A stretch of 64,000 bases of DNA from Meconema thalassinum (lineage: Eukaryota; Arthropoda; Insecta; Orthoptera; Tettigoniidae), in contig OX336391.1 of assembly GCA_946902985.2 (NCBI GenBank), positions 144,401,074 through 144,465,073 of the forward strand. Direction: 5' to 3'. Below are positions 23,207 through 33,384 of this stretch, piece after piece. Both the position numbers and the translations under genes were made by a program. The notes under the pieces were generated by a model that saw only the letters and a program-made list of their open reading frames with translations, was not told where the DNA came from and did no database searches. How positions within the stretch are numbered: the first letter of the stretch is position 1; each line of letters begins with the position of its first letter.

Positions 23207-23446
23207 TTCACTGCTGCTTTCCGTTGTCCCTAACATGGGGCTATAATGGCGTCCATCTTTGGGCACCTTCTATATGTTCTTCGTTCCTTTCTCTTAGCAA
23301 CATTGTCGTATTCCAGATTATTCCTGACGATGAAAGACATGGTTTCTTTCGAAACGCGTCGAATTGCAATATAATAAAACACGGCATAAGCCCAAAATTC
23401 AACATTATGAATAATAACACGGGCCGTGAAAGTCTAAATGACAATA
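23207..23446 (+). repeat. Penelope terminal segment (pLTR-like), first copy
   Basis: This is the 3' untranslated end of the upstream copy, ending at the start of the downstream copy's coding region. It reappears after the downstream copy at 25758-25997 with only a few differences, so the downstream element is bracketed by direct repeats. It contains a hammerhead-like core (23308-23375) and the start codon used here for the next ORF (23407). Confidence 0.85.
23308..23375 (+). ncRNA. Hammerhead ribozyme-like motif in Penelope terminal repeat
   Basis: The conserved boxes occur in order: CTGACGA (23324-23330), stem II GAAAGA with TTTCTTTC, then GAAAC and GCGTC (23351-23360), with predicted cleavage after C23360. 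Stem I can form from ATTC and GAAT next to the core and GTATT with AATAT further out. Stem III is only the palindrome ACGCGT, so folding would need a dimer. One U is unpaired between the first box and stem II, so activity is uncertain. Hammerheads are established features of Penelope-like terminal repeats. Confidence 0.7.
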
Positions 23447-25757
23447 TTAGAAACCTCTATGGGGAGGATATTTTCCGACTGATGTCTAGATTCAGTAGGT
23501 TACGACGCAAGAAGGTGTGTCTAATCTCTTCACTCGCTTTTCTCCTAAGATGCCGGGATCATGATATTCTACCGAATTTTGTTATGTTGAAGCATTCCTT
23601 CAGAACACCTAAGGCAACGAGAATCTATTGTCGTGCAAGCAAGGCGTTATTGATAGAGAGGTTACAGCATACTCGTAAGCAGTTGGATTTTATTTCGAGG
23701 GAGTTACTACAGCTACATCTACGCCTCTCAAACTTCGTAAGTGAGGAATTATGGAATATCTTTGATCGTATTTCTTCAGTGCAAGCTAACAGCGTTCTAG
23801 ATCAGGTGAGGGACAGACATATTTCCAAATATGATAGGTTATGTCAGTTGCAGAAATCTCAAGCCATTAGACTTGATGCTAACAAGGTTGTCATAAATTT
23901 GTCTAGCAAGCCCCTAAGTGATACCCAACAGGCAGTTCTCGCTAAAGGTCTCAATTTTGCTGTAGCGCCTAGAAGAATTCCTATTGAAGAACTTATTACA
24001 TCCGTAGAATCCTCAGTACATCACCTCACACCTTAAGAGGCCGAGGAAGCCAGACAAGAATGTTCCCGAGTTCTCAAGACAGCTAAGCCACCTAACACCA
24101 ACTTAAAACAAGGCGAAAGCCGGGCACTTAAAGATCTAAGGGACAATTCTGATATTATCGTTCTCCCCGCTGACAAGGGTAACGCGACAGTGGTATTGGA
24201 TAAGGTTGATTATGATTCCAAGATCTCGTCTTTGTTATCAGATCCTGTATATAGGATTAATAGTCGTGATCCTACTACTCGCTACTCAAATGTCGCCGTC
24301 AAATTGATCAAGCAATCATCTATTCCAGCGGATGCAGCGAAGACTCTCCTTCCAGGGGATGCTATTCCTCCGAGACTCTATGGTCTTCCTAAAATACATA
24401 AGGAAGATGTTCCTCTTAGACCTATTGTTAGTACGATTGGTTCTCCTACATATGCCCTTTCCAAATACTTAGGAAGACTACTTCAGCCGCTTCTGGGTAA
24501 CACGCCTTCGTACATTAAGGATTCCACACACTTCGTGGAAAAGTTAAAAGCTATAACACTTCAGCCGGGTGATATTCTAGTGAGTCTCGACGTGGTGTCT
24601 CTGTTTACGAGAGTACCTATTGATGGTGTTATGTCTCTCATTAATGGCTTTTTTCCTGAAGACATCACAAGACTTTTTTTTATCACTGCATGACCTCCTC
24701 CTACTTTCTATGGAATGGGAATTTTTATGAGCAGACTGATGGTGTGGCCATGGGTAGTCCTCTCTCTCCTGTTGTGGCTAATTTCTTCATGGAGAACTTT
24801 GAAGAGAAAGCTTTGTCGTCGGCTCCTTTCAAACCGAAGATCTGGTGGCGTTATGTGGATGACACGTTCGTTGTTTGGACGGAAGGTGAGGAAAATCTTA
24901 GCCATTTCCTGGATCACCTTAATCTCCAGCACCCTTCTATTTGTTTCACCATGGAAAAGGAATCTGACGGCAAAATACCTTTTTTAGATGTTCTCGTCAC
25001 CAAGAAAGAGGATGGATCTTTAGGACACAGCGTTTTTCGTAAGCCAACACACACCAATAGATATCTCCACGCAAGTTCTCACCATCACCCTGCCCAGAAA
25101 CATGGTATCCTTACAACTCTAACTACCAGGGCTAGGAGGATTTGTGAAGTGTCTTCTTTACAAGAAGAAATTAACACCCTGCGAACCACCTTTGAGAGCA
25201 ACGGTTATAGCAAGGCTTTGATTTCTACGGTTCTGAAACCAACAAATAATAATAGGACGTCAGTTGAGAAAAGAGATGTAAGAGGAACTGCTTACCTTCC
25301 GTACATACATAACACAACGGATCGTATTGCTAAAATCCTACGTCGATACAACATACGGACTGTATTTGGAACTTCTGTTAAGATTAGGCAACTCCTGCGA
25401 CCAACTAAGGACAGTTTGCCTAAATTGCAACAACCGGGTATCTACAGAGTTCCCTGTACTTGTGGCAAGGTTTACATCGGGCAGACTTCGAGAACAATAT
25501 GCACTCGCATTAAGGAACATAATAGATGTATCAGGCTCATTCAACCTGATAAATCAGCTGTTGCCGATCATGCTTTAACACCTGGCCATGATGTCATGTT
25601 CCAAGGGGTGGATGTTCTTGCCCGTATAAAGCAATATCGTCCCAGAATCATCAGGGAGGCGGTTGAAATACGTAAACACCCAGATAATTTCAACCGCGAC
25701 ACCGGCTACAATCTCAGTGAATCCTGGCTACCTATTATCAGAACCCTGAGAAAGTAA
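23407..25757 (+). pseudogene. Penelope-like element, downstream copy with full-length ORF
   Basis: From the ATG at 23407 the N-terminal region runs to an in-frame TAA (24034-24036), then continues in the same frame with 'NLKQGESRALKDLRD' and 'LPADKGNATVVLDKVDYDSK'. The RT follows ('PPRLYGLPKIHKEDVPLRPI', 'LVSLDVVSLFTRVP'). A run of eight T at 24672-24679 shifts the frame. RT then resumes at 24690 with 'GVAMGSPLSPVV' and the catalytic 'YVDD' (24852-24863). The GIY-YIG endonuclease has 'GIY' near 25437 and 'YIG' near 25474. The protein would be about 780 residues. The only lesions seen are the stop and the T-run, so the copy is young. Confidence 0.92.
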
Positions 25758-25997
25758 TTCACTGCTGCTTTCCGTTGTCCCTAACATGGGGCTATAATGG
25801 CGTCCATCTTTGGGCACCTTCTATATGTTCTTCGTTGCTTTCTCTTAGCAACATTGTCGTATTCCAGATTATTCCTGACGATGAAAGACATGGTTTCTTT
25901 TGAAACGCGTCGAATTGCAATATAATAAAACACGGCATAAGCCCAAAATTCAACATTATGAATAATAACACGGGCCGTGAAAGTCTAAATGACAATA
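25758..25997 (+). repeat. Penelope terminal segment (pLTR-like), second copy
   Basis: This is a direct repeat of 23207-23446 with a few substitutions. It closes the tandem Penelope structure. The homology stops at 'gtctaaatgacaata' (25997), which marks the 3' boundary of the element. It contains a second hammerhead-like core. Confidence 0.85.
25859..25926 (+). ncRNA. Hammerhead ribozyme-like motif, second Penelope terminal repeat
   Basis: Same core as at 23308-23375: CTGACGA at 25875-25881 and GAAACGCGTC at 25902-25911. One C-to-T change turns the closing pair of stem II into a G-U wobble, which the fold tolerates. Confidence 0.65.
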
Positions 25998-26739
25998 GTG
26001 GGAATATGCTTTGGAATTGACGAGGTACACTTGAATCAGTCATTTGGAAAAGGGCACATGTCCACTTTTTTTTTGCCAATTGCATGTTTTTTTTCATATT
26101 CATGCAGTTGAAATGTAGACGTGTTGAGGCATGCGAGAAATACACTTCATAGACTTCTATCTATTCAAGGAAGATAGGATTTACACCCCCAAACAGTACA
26201 GTAGCCTGATTGTACAGTCATCAAACACCAATCAATTTTCTGTGAAACGTGTGAGCACTTCAGATATTATCGACTAGATAATATTGTGGCCTATACATTG
26301 TAAAAATCAGTGTTATAATCTACTTCCTTAGGAAAGAACTTAGCTAGAAAGCACAAAGAACTTTCCACATTTCTGGGTTTAATGAATTTCAGTACGAATG
26401 TCCAGCACCTGAGGTTCTAACAGTGTCTAAGTGGATCTCGAGCTTCTCAGGATTGCCTGAGCCAAATGGACTTCGACCCTTTTTACCGACACTACACGAC
26501 TTTCAAGCCTATAATGGAAACTTTTCCACCAATATTAAGAAGATCAATGTCATCTGTAAATTGCTACACTATATTGGTGATGAACATATTAGTTTCTACC
26601 ATGACATAGTGAACAATCTGGCCAACTACAGACCAGGAAGCACTCCAAGGAGAATCATTTTAATCATATTGCAGAGGAACTATGTTTGGAATTCTTGTGT
26701 TTTATTTTCGATTTACATACCGTCATTGACTATAATGCT
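25998..26739. other. Unassigned stretch with a short repeated motif
   Basis: No supported gene. The phrase 'ttggaaaagggcacatgtcc' at 26041 recurs inverted near 27355-27375 and in diverged direct form near 27175, suggesting an old element of about 1.4 kb around the SINE at 26740. The ORF at 26423-26818 runs into the SINE and has no recognisable domain. Confidence 0.4.
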
Positions 26740-27073
26740 AAGCCTCCGTGGCTTAGGCGGCAGCACGCCGGTCTCTCACCGCTGGGCCCGTGGTTCAAAT
26801 CCCGGTCACTCCATGTGAGATCTGTGCTGGACAAAACGGAGGCAGAAAGGTTTTTCTCCGGGTACTCCGGTTTTCCCTGTCAAAATTTCATTCCAGCAAC
26901 ACTCTCCACTATCATTTCATTTCATCTGTCATTCATTTAATCATTGCCCCAGAGGAGTGCGTCAGGCCTCGGCAGCCGACACAGTTCATATCCTCGCCGC
27001 TAGATGGGGGCTTCATTCATTCCATTCCTGACCCGGTCGGAGACTGGAAGCAGGCTGTGGATTTTCATTTTTT
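26740..27073 (+). mobile_element. tRNA-derived SINE, family 2, copy 1
   Basis: The tRNA-like head has 'CGTGGCTTAGGCGGCA' (A box) and 'GTGGTTCAAATCCCGGT' (B box). The roughly 260-bp body ends 'gaagcaggctgtggatttt'. A perfect 16-bp duplication 'cattgactataatgct' flanks it at 26724-26739 and 27074-27089. A second copy is at 27799-28132. Confidence 0.93.
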
Positions 27074-27639
27074 CATTGACTATAATGCTACAGATTGATT
27101 TAATACGCAAAAACAAAATTAAACGGACAGTGATGAAATTGGGCACTTTAATTCCAAAGAAAATTCAATTCACTTGGAAATAGGCACATCTCCTAAAAAC
27201 AAAATTCGATTTTTTGCCAATTAGGGATAGAATTTGAAGTAGAAATAGAAGGCCCTTTAATTGTTCTATACATTGCCAAAATGCAGCATTGATCGTTCCT
27301 CTCGTTCATAATTCATTTCGCTTTTGACTCCGTCATAAAATTTACTCTTGTGGACATGTGCCCTTTTCCGAATGACCAATGCACTTATTTCCAAGACTCA
27401 TTTATACGACACTCTTTCGATTTGGACCAATAATATGTTAGAGTTTGATTACGATCAACCAATTATAGCTCTCTATTTCGATAGCAAAGCACTGTGCCTG
27501 TCCTTGCCAGCTCATATCACTGCTTCCAGTTCTCTTATCACCGTTCTTTTGTTCACAAAGAACACCAACAATGGTTAGTGGTTCTATGTTCCGTTTTATT
27601 GATTATAAGTAGAGCCCATATGTTTAGGGGATCAGTCAG

Positions 27640-27778
27640 TTGGCATTTGAGGGTGCACAAATGTGAGGGAGCTGAGTAAGTAGATTTACTGACACGTTGA
27701 AAATTCCCTTTCGAGGCAATATTATGGCACCCCGGCGTCTCTAAAAGCCACAGTATTGAAAAGGGACGTAAAACTATT
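27640..27778 (+). mobile_element. Partial SINE, family 5 (3' part)
   Basis: The sequence 'tggcatttgagggtgcacaa' through 'taaaagccacagtattg' and 'gggacgtaaaac' matches the inverted SINE at 46406-46625 in its 3' half. It ends in an (ATT)n tract. The tRNA-like head is not recognisable here. Confidence 0.6.
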
Positions 27779-27798
27779 ATTATTATTATTATTATTTA

Positions 27799-28132
27799 AA
27801 GCCTCCGTGGCTTAGGGGGCAGCGCGCCGGCCTCTCACCGCTGGGTCCGTGGTTCAAATCCCGGTCACTCCATGTGAGATTTGTGCTGGACAAAGCGGAG
27901 GCAGACAGGTTTTTCTCCGGGTACTCCGGTTTTCCCTGTCACCATTTCATTCCAGCAACGCTCTCCACTATCATTTGATTTCATCTGTCATTCATTTAAT
28001 CATTGCCCCAGGGGAGTGCGACAGGCTTCAGCAGCCGGCACGGTTCATATCCTCGCCGCTAGATGGGGGCTTCATTCATTCCATTCCCTGACCCGGTCGG
28101 TGACTGGAAGCAGGCTGTGGATTTTCATTTTC
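27799..28132 (+). mobile_element. tRNA-derived SINE, family 2, copy 2
   Basis: This is a close match to 26740-27073, with the same head ('CGTGGCTTAGGGGGCA', 'GTGGTTCAAATCCCGGT') and the same 3' end. It sits inside an ATT microsatellite: (ATT)n precedes it at 27778-27796 and follows at 28133-28150, consistent with insertion into, and duplication of, a simple repeat. Confidence 0.9.
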
Positions 28133-28149
28133 ATTATTATTATTATTAT

Positions 28150-29095
28150 GTTTAGGAGATTAATGGTATGGACATTTTAGTTCCAACTAAACCGTTGTTG
28201 AGAGTGGCGAATATCAGTCCATTCCTTGTTGTCATCCAGGCTGGGTTTCCTCCAGCGTCCTTTCTTTTTAATAATGATTTGGTATAAGAATTACGTCGCT
28301 ACACTCCTGGATATCAATTTATATACTCCCTGTATATCATGAGGTTACTCTACCCATTCCTTTGAGTATTAACTCTTGACTCGACAACCAAACAAGACAG
28401 AAAGAAGGTTGTTGTTGATTGATTTAGGGATTTTGTGATATAGTAGTCATGAAACCCTGCGCGGAATTTGTCTGATAACCTGTGTTATTGTGACGGCTGT
28501 ATTAGTGTATTTGTAATTCAGATGAGGATTGGGAATGAGCCAGCCGTAGCCTCAAGTTAGGAACCATTCTGGCAATATTGGCTGTAGACCTGGAGGTTCA
28601 GGGATTCGATTCCAGGCTCTACTAATAAATTTAATTCTGGCTTGAGAGTAGAGCGATAAACAAGCAGAGGCTAAAATAAGAAAGCTAAACTATTCGGGTG
28701 TACCTACATCTTGTCTTCATTAGCACTCGCCAGAGGAATCTCTACCATCTCGTCTATCCTGGAAGTGGATTTCCATGGTTTACCACTTCTACTCCAGGCA
28801 AGTGTCGGGATGATTGATAACAAAACGCAACGGCCACCTTCTTTCCAATCCTCAACAGAAACGCAAATACACACATTAATGCAGCCATCTCAGGAACACA
28901 GGTTATCAGACAAATTTCCGCACACACTGGAGCTGGATAACCCCGATGCCCATCCCATCAAATGCAACAACAACAACTCTTGTCAGCCAATTCCTGCGCT
29001 TGGTGAACATTCGTTTCAGAGCGAATCGTTGGGTACGAAATAAGGTTATTGGTCGCAGATGATAGAGAAGCTCTCGCCATATTGATCACTAACGT
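28150..29095. other. Unassigned stretch with SINE-like remnants
   Basis: A tRNA-like B-box phrase 'gggattcgattccaggctc' is at about 28600. A core resembling other SINEs here ('gtggatttccatggtttacc', 'ccaggcaagtgtcggga') is at 28757-28812. It is too degraded to delimit. The ORF at 28711-29043 spans this remnant and is not considered a gene. Confidence 0.4.
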
Positions 29096-29122
29096 CCGGG
29101 GAGGAGAGGCCGACAAGGTACA

Positions 29123-29212
29123 TGAAGAAAAAGACAAAGGCGAAGACGAAGAAGAAGACGAAGAAGAAGAAGAAGAAGATGAAAATGAAGATGAAGATGA
29201 TGAAGACAATTT
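29123..29212. repeat. Compound trinucleotide microsatellite (GAAGAC/GAA/GAT)
   Basis: Continuous purine-rich GAAGAC, GAA and GATGAA repeats run for about 90 bp. The poly-Ser and poly-Leu ORFs on the other strand come from this repeat. It lies about 130 bp beyond the 3' end of the cuticular-protein gene. Confidence 0.85.
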
Positions 29213-29299
29213 AATATAGCCTCGAAAATTATTTTACGAAAAACTTTATACCAGCAAGTGATGGCAACAATAAGTACTATCAATCAATGCAAAGTAATA

Positions 29300-29305
29300 T
29301 TTATT
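29300..29305 (-). promoter_or_regulatory. Polyadenylation signal AATAAA of the cuticular-protein gene
   Basis: On the minus strand an AATAAA hexamer lies about 33 bp downstream of the stop codon (29338), a normal position for a compact insect 3' UTR. The assignment is by sequence and position only. Confidence 0.55.
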
Positions 29306-29337
29306 TGAACAAACACTAATTTAACAGTCTGAATGAT

Positions 29338-29694
29338 TTAGGGGTGAATGCCGTGGTTGGCCAGAGCAATGGCAAGTGGCACTCTGATCGCAGCGGGTGC
29401 AGCATGTACTAGTGGTGTGGCGTGGACTGCGGGGAGCAGAGATGCAGGCGCTAGGACTGGATGAGCTGGGGCAATGGCCAGTGGTGCAGCGTGTACTGCG
29501 GGTAGCAGAGGTGCAGGAGCTGGAGCGTGGAGTGCCACAGGGATCGCTACTGGGGTCACCACTCCATACTGATACACTGATGAGTGAGAGGTGGCGAAGG
29601 TCCCAGGCCTGGTCACAACAGCTGCGTGTGGGGCAGGTGCCGGTGCAGCGATGAATCCAGCAGAAGCAGCGACGAACAAAACCGATAGGATTAC
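29338..29694 (-). CDS. Cuticular protein (Ala/Pro/His-rich, low complexity), main exon
   Basis: The exon encodes about 118 residues. It opens with the hydrophobic core of a signal peptide ('VILSVLFVAASAGFIAA') and continues with low-complexity secreted sequence rich in Ala, Pro, Val and His ('APAPAPHAAVV', 'LLPAVHAAPLAIAP', 'VHATPLVHAAPAAIRVP'), with a visible internal duplication of the LLPAVHA block. Such proteins are structural components of insect cuticle. The exon starts right after a splice acceptor ('attgttccag', ending at 29695) in phase 0. Insect cuticular genes usually have a tiny first exon encoding only Met plus a few residues, which I could not locate upstream (higher coordinates, where LINEs intervene). 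It lacks a chitin-binding R&R consensus. It is the only likely host gene in the window. Confidence 0.8.
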   Translation of the reverse strand, partial: VILSVLFVAASAGFIAAPAPAPHAAVVTRPGTFATSHSSVYQYGVVTPVAIPVALHAPAPAPLLPAVHAAPLAIAPAHPVLAPASLLPAVHATPLVHAAPAAIRVPLAIALANHGIHP

Positions 29695-30035
29695 CTGGAA
29701 CAATTTGAATTTGTATTTATTGATAAAGAACTGCCACTGAGGCTAATGAGCCCCTTTATGTATCACATACATTGTTCTGGCTCGAAGTATTGTAATAAGA
29801 AACTAACCCTAACAACACTAATAAAACAAAATATAAATGACACTTATAACTCAACAAGCCAATAAGCAAACATGTCAAATAAGAATAGAATAATTAAATA
29901 AATAACCTACCTAATATATTATTAAATCTATTTTAAAATCAAATTACAGTATGTTAAAAAACTACAATTTTTACATGAATATTTTATATGAATTTTGATA
30001 TGCTTTTCTTCTTATTATTCTTTCGAATAACCCAT
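29695..30035. other. Presumed intron/upstream sequence of the cuticular gene
   Basis: AT-rich sequence without ORFs. If the acceptor at 29695 is right, this is the 3' part of intron 1. No donor preceded by an ATG could be identified with confidence before the LINE fragments begin near 30040. Confidence 0.4.
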
Positions 30036-30039
30036 TTGG

Positions 30040-30530
30040 AGGGTGCGATGAATCAACGTTGGCTGTTGTCCATTGTATTCAATATCCTTTGTTTCCAAAT
30101 TTCTTTCATTCTTCTAGAGTGACGATCTTTCTCTTCTTTAAGTCTACTTTCTGTGAGTTGTTTGCTTCTTCCTTTCTTGAAATTTTGCCTTTTGAATAGC
30201 TTCTCTGAAGAGCGATCTGTTTGCTATTGTGTCTGTCTGAATTCTGGCGTTTGTCAAGTCTTTATCGATTTCAATGAACCTTGTGGGCTTGGATTTGTAA
30301 CTAGTTATTAAGTTGAAGATCTGTTTCGTTAGTCTACTATTTTCCATTCTATAAATGTGCCAAAAAAACTGTAATCTTCTCTTTCCCATTACATCAGTTA
30401 ATTTTTCACATTTCAAATATAACTCTCTATTTGGTCGTAACCTATATTCTGCGTTATTATTCCGTTTTGCTCCCAGTATTTTTCTCAGAATTCGTCTTTC
30501 AGTCTTCTCTAATTTGTCTAAATCACCAAA
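30040..30530 (-). mobile_element. LINE 3' fragment, inverted
   Basis: Minus-strand translation gives 'LEKTERRILRKILGAKRN', 'FFWHIYRMENSRLTKQIF' and 'SLFREAIQKAKFQERKK'. It parallels the C-terminus of the plus-strand LINE that follows ('ERKILRKILGPQKN', 'RFYGHLHRMDSSRLTKKIF'), so both are the same family in opposite orientation. It lies in the presumed upstream region or intron of the cuticular gene. Confidence 0.75.
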
Positions 30531-30599
30531 TCATGTTTATTTAAGTTTTTCTGCTCTATTATTAACACAAATAAACAAAACAAAACAGTACTATACTTG

Positions 30600-33380
30600 G
30601 AAAAGCTTTTATGATTAAACATAACTTAACAGAATCAATAACAAATTTTACATCTTCATCAGAACGAATTTCACTTCTCTCATTTCGATCAGGAAACAAA
30701 GGCTATACTATAATCAATGAACATGCTCCTACCAATGAGGACAATAAGAAAAATCCAGAAAATGTTGAAGAGTTTTGGGAAATGTTGGAACATGAATCAT
30801 CAAAGATACCTTATCATCACGTTAAAATCTTAGTTGGTGACTTTAATGCACAGATCAGAAGGGAGAGAAAATTTAGAAACATAGTGGGTGACTTCCCAGC
30901 TCACAACCGCACTAACAGAAATGGAGAGAGACCCATAAGTTTCTGCAGACTATTTGATCTTAAATTAATGTCAACCTTTTTTAGGAAATTACCGAGGAGA
31001 AAGAAAACATGGTGCTCTCCAAATCCACATTTAGGTTCATATCAATTGGATCATGTAGCAATTACAAAACAGAACTTTAGAGAAATCATGAATGTTAGAG
31101 TAAGGAGAGGATTAAATATTGACTCTGACCATTTTTTGTCTGAGATCAAAACTAAATTCCAACCAAATAACTCCAAGCCAAAAATTCCAAAAATTCCTAA
31201 AATAGACACAAAAGTTTTATCAGAAAATAAGACTGAATTTATCAATAAACTGCATACTAACGATAAGAGTAACTGGGAAGAGATCAGAGATGTAATGATA
31301 GAATCAGCCAAAGAATTGGGACAGCCTCCAAGGAAAAGGAAACACCGATGGTGGAATACAACATGTGATGCAGCGATCGAACGTAGATTAGCGGCTTGGC
31401 AGTTATGGAATTCCAAGAAACGAGAAGATGACTGGATTAATTTTGTAGAGATCAGAAAGCTAACATCCAAAATCATCAGGATAGAGAAACGTAATTATGA
31501 TAAGAAGCGATTGGAAGAGATAGATATAGATTTTAAAAAGAACAACACCAGACAATTCTACAAAGTATTTCGAGAGGAGATCCAAGGATACAAACCAATG
31601 AACCTCCCTTTCAAGGATTCAACTGGTAGACTGGTCACTAATAATAAAGACAACTGCGAGTTACTAGCTAAATACTTTGAGGAACCTCTTAATTGCGAAG
31701 AACCTTTAGAAAGACTACAGTTTACATCACCACAAAAAGAGAACCCTCCGTCAGAACCACCAACTGTTCAACAAATAGAACAATATATTGACAATCTTAA
31801 AAATAATAAGGCACCTGGTGAGGATGGGATACTAACTGAAATGTTGAAACTCGGTGGTAAATTTGCAGCTGAAGCTTTACACAAAGTTATCAAGGGATGT
31901 TGGGAAAAAGGAACAATTCCAAATGATTGGAAACAGGCAATAATCCATCCCTTGCACAAGAAAGGAGATAAGACAAACCCCATCAATTATAGAGTATTTC
32001 CTTACAGCCAATCGCATACAAAGTTCTTTCTAAAGCATTGCTACACAATCTGGAAGAACAAGCAGAACATACTATCGGCGAATACCAAGCCTGATTTAGA
32101 AAAGGGAGATCTTGTCCAGAGCAAATTTTCAATCTCAAAACAATCCTTAGAATCAGAACAATACGTAAACTCAACACAGTTGTATCTTTCATTGATTTCA
32201 GAAAGGCTTATGATTCAATAGACAGACAGTCTGTATTCCTAACGCTAGCAGAATTAGGGATAGATAAAAATACCAGACAACTGGTTGAACAAACACCAAC
32301 AAATACAACCTCAAGAGTTAAATTTCTAAACGACATTTCAGAACCCTTCCAAATCAAAACCGGAGTTAGACAAGGTGATGGGCTTTCACCACTTCTATTT
32401 AATTTGATATTAAACAAAATCATGAAGGAATGGGAACTTAAATTATGTGAAAGAAACATTGAAGGGGTCCATTTGGGGCAAGGGAAAGGAAGATTTGAGG
32501 TGAAATGTCTTGCCTTTGCTGACGACATAGCCATCATTTCAGAAAACAGATTTCAAGCACAAATAATGGTCGAAACCCTACATGAAATAGCAATAAAAAC
32601 TGGTCTTCATATTTCATATGAAAAAAAAACAAATATATTGAACACAGACACAATGGAGAAAAATATCTAACAACTCAACATGGACAGATTCAAAGAGTTG
32701 ATAAATTTAAATATTTGGGAGAATGGATCCAGTCAAATGGACTTGATAACACATCCTGCAAGGAGAGATTCAGAAAGATGGAAAATGCCTATAAACTCAC
32801 CCAACATAGATACAACAAACGATCAATTTCATTCCAGGCAAAAATCAGGCACTACACACCTGTAATTAAACCAGAGGTATTATACGGATCAGAATGTTTA
32901 ACGTTGAACAAAAGAGGTGAACAAGAGGAACTGGAAAAGAAAGAAAGGAAAATACTTAGGAAAATTTTGGGTCCCCAAAAGAATAAAGATATATGGATGA
33001 AGAGAAAAAATGAAGACCTTTACCGAAATGTGGAAAAAATTACAGACTCAATTAAAAGACGGATACTACGATTTTATGGTCACCTTCATAGAATGGATAG
33101 CAGCAGGCTAACTAAGAAAATTTTTGACTACATCTCCAAATTAAAAACACCACTAGATGGCTGGAAGAGATACGGTGTGATCAGCAAAAACTGAAGATCA
33201 CAAACAACATCATTTTTAATAGGGTGGAATTCCGGCGACTGATCACTACTGCAGATTTTTCGATTCTGCAAGTTCCACATCAACCACGGAGAGTGTTATC
33301 AGCGGAACAGAGGCAGGCCATCAGCCAACGTATGAAGAAGTTTTGGGATGAAAAGAAACAAGATGTTCAGGAAAGAACAT
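30600..33380 (+). mobile_element. 5'-truncated non-LTR retrotransposon
   Basis: The element carries the C-terminal half of the endonuclease, a complete RT region and the C-terminal tail, all in plus orientation but over four frames. The endonuclease N-terminus is missing. The 3' end is placed after 'AISQRMKKFWDEKKQ' near 33370. No terminal repeat or clear target duplication was found. Confidence 0.8.
30611..33370 (+). pseudogene. LINE endonuclease/reverse transcriptase, frameshifted
   Basis: Frame one (30611-31990) has 'KILVGDFNAQI' (endonuclease), a long basic linker, and the RT start 'NNKAPGEDGILTEMLKLGG' and 'PLHKKGDKTNPINYR'. A one-base loss near 31991 moves the frame. RT then continues from 31996 with 'QAGFRKGRSC', 'VVSFIDFRKAYDSID', 'GVRQGDGLSPLLFNLILNKI' and the catalytic 'CLAFADDIAII' (box C is FADD). 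A stop at 32668 and a second shift lead to 'KYLGEWIQSNG' and 'PVIKPEVLYGSECLTL' (32715-33194). A third shift near 33190 gives the final 'NRVEFRRLITTADF'. It is non-functional. Confidence 0.85.
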
Positions 33381-33384
33381 ATAG

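Noticed and set aside
23224..23406. Extending the Penelope ORF upstream of 23407
   Set aside because: This stretch is the 3' untranslated terminal segment of the preceding copy and contains the hammerhead core; the ATG at 23407 is the first plausible start.
26740..28132. Duplicated gene suggested by similar ORFs near 26.8 and 27.9 kb
   Set aside because: Both ORFs fall inside family 2 SINE copies with target duplication or microsatellite flanks.
28958..29283. Poly-Ser and poly-Leu ORFs
   Set aside because: Products of the GAA/GAAGAC microsatellite read on the minus strand.
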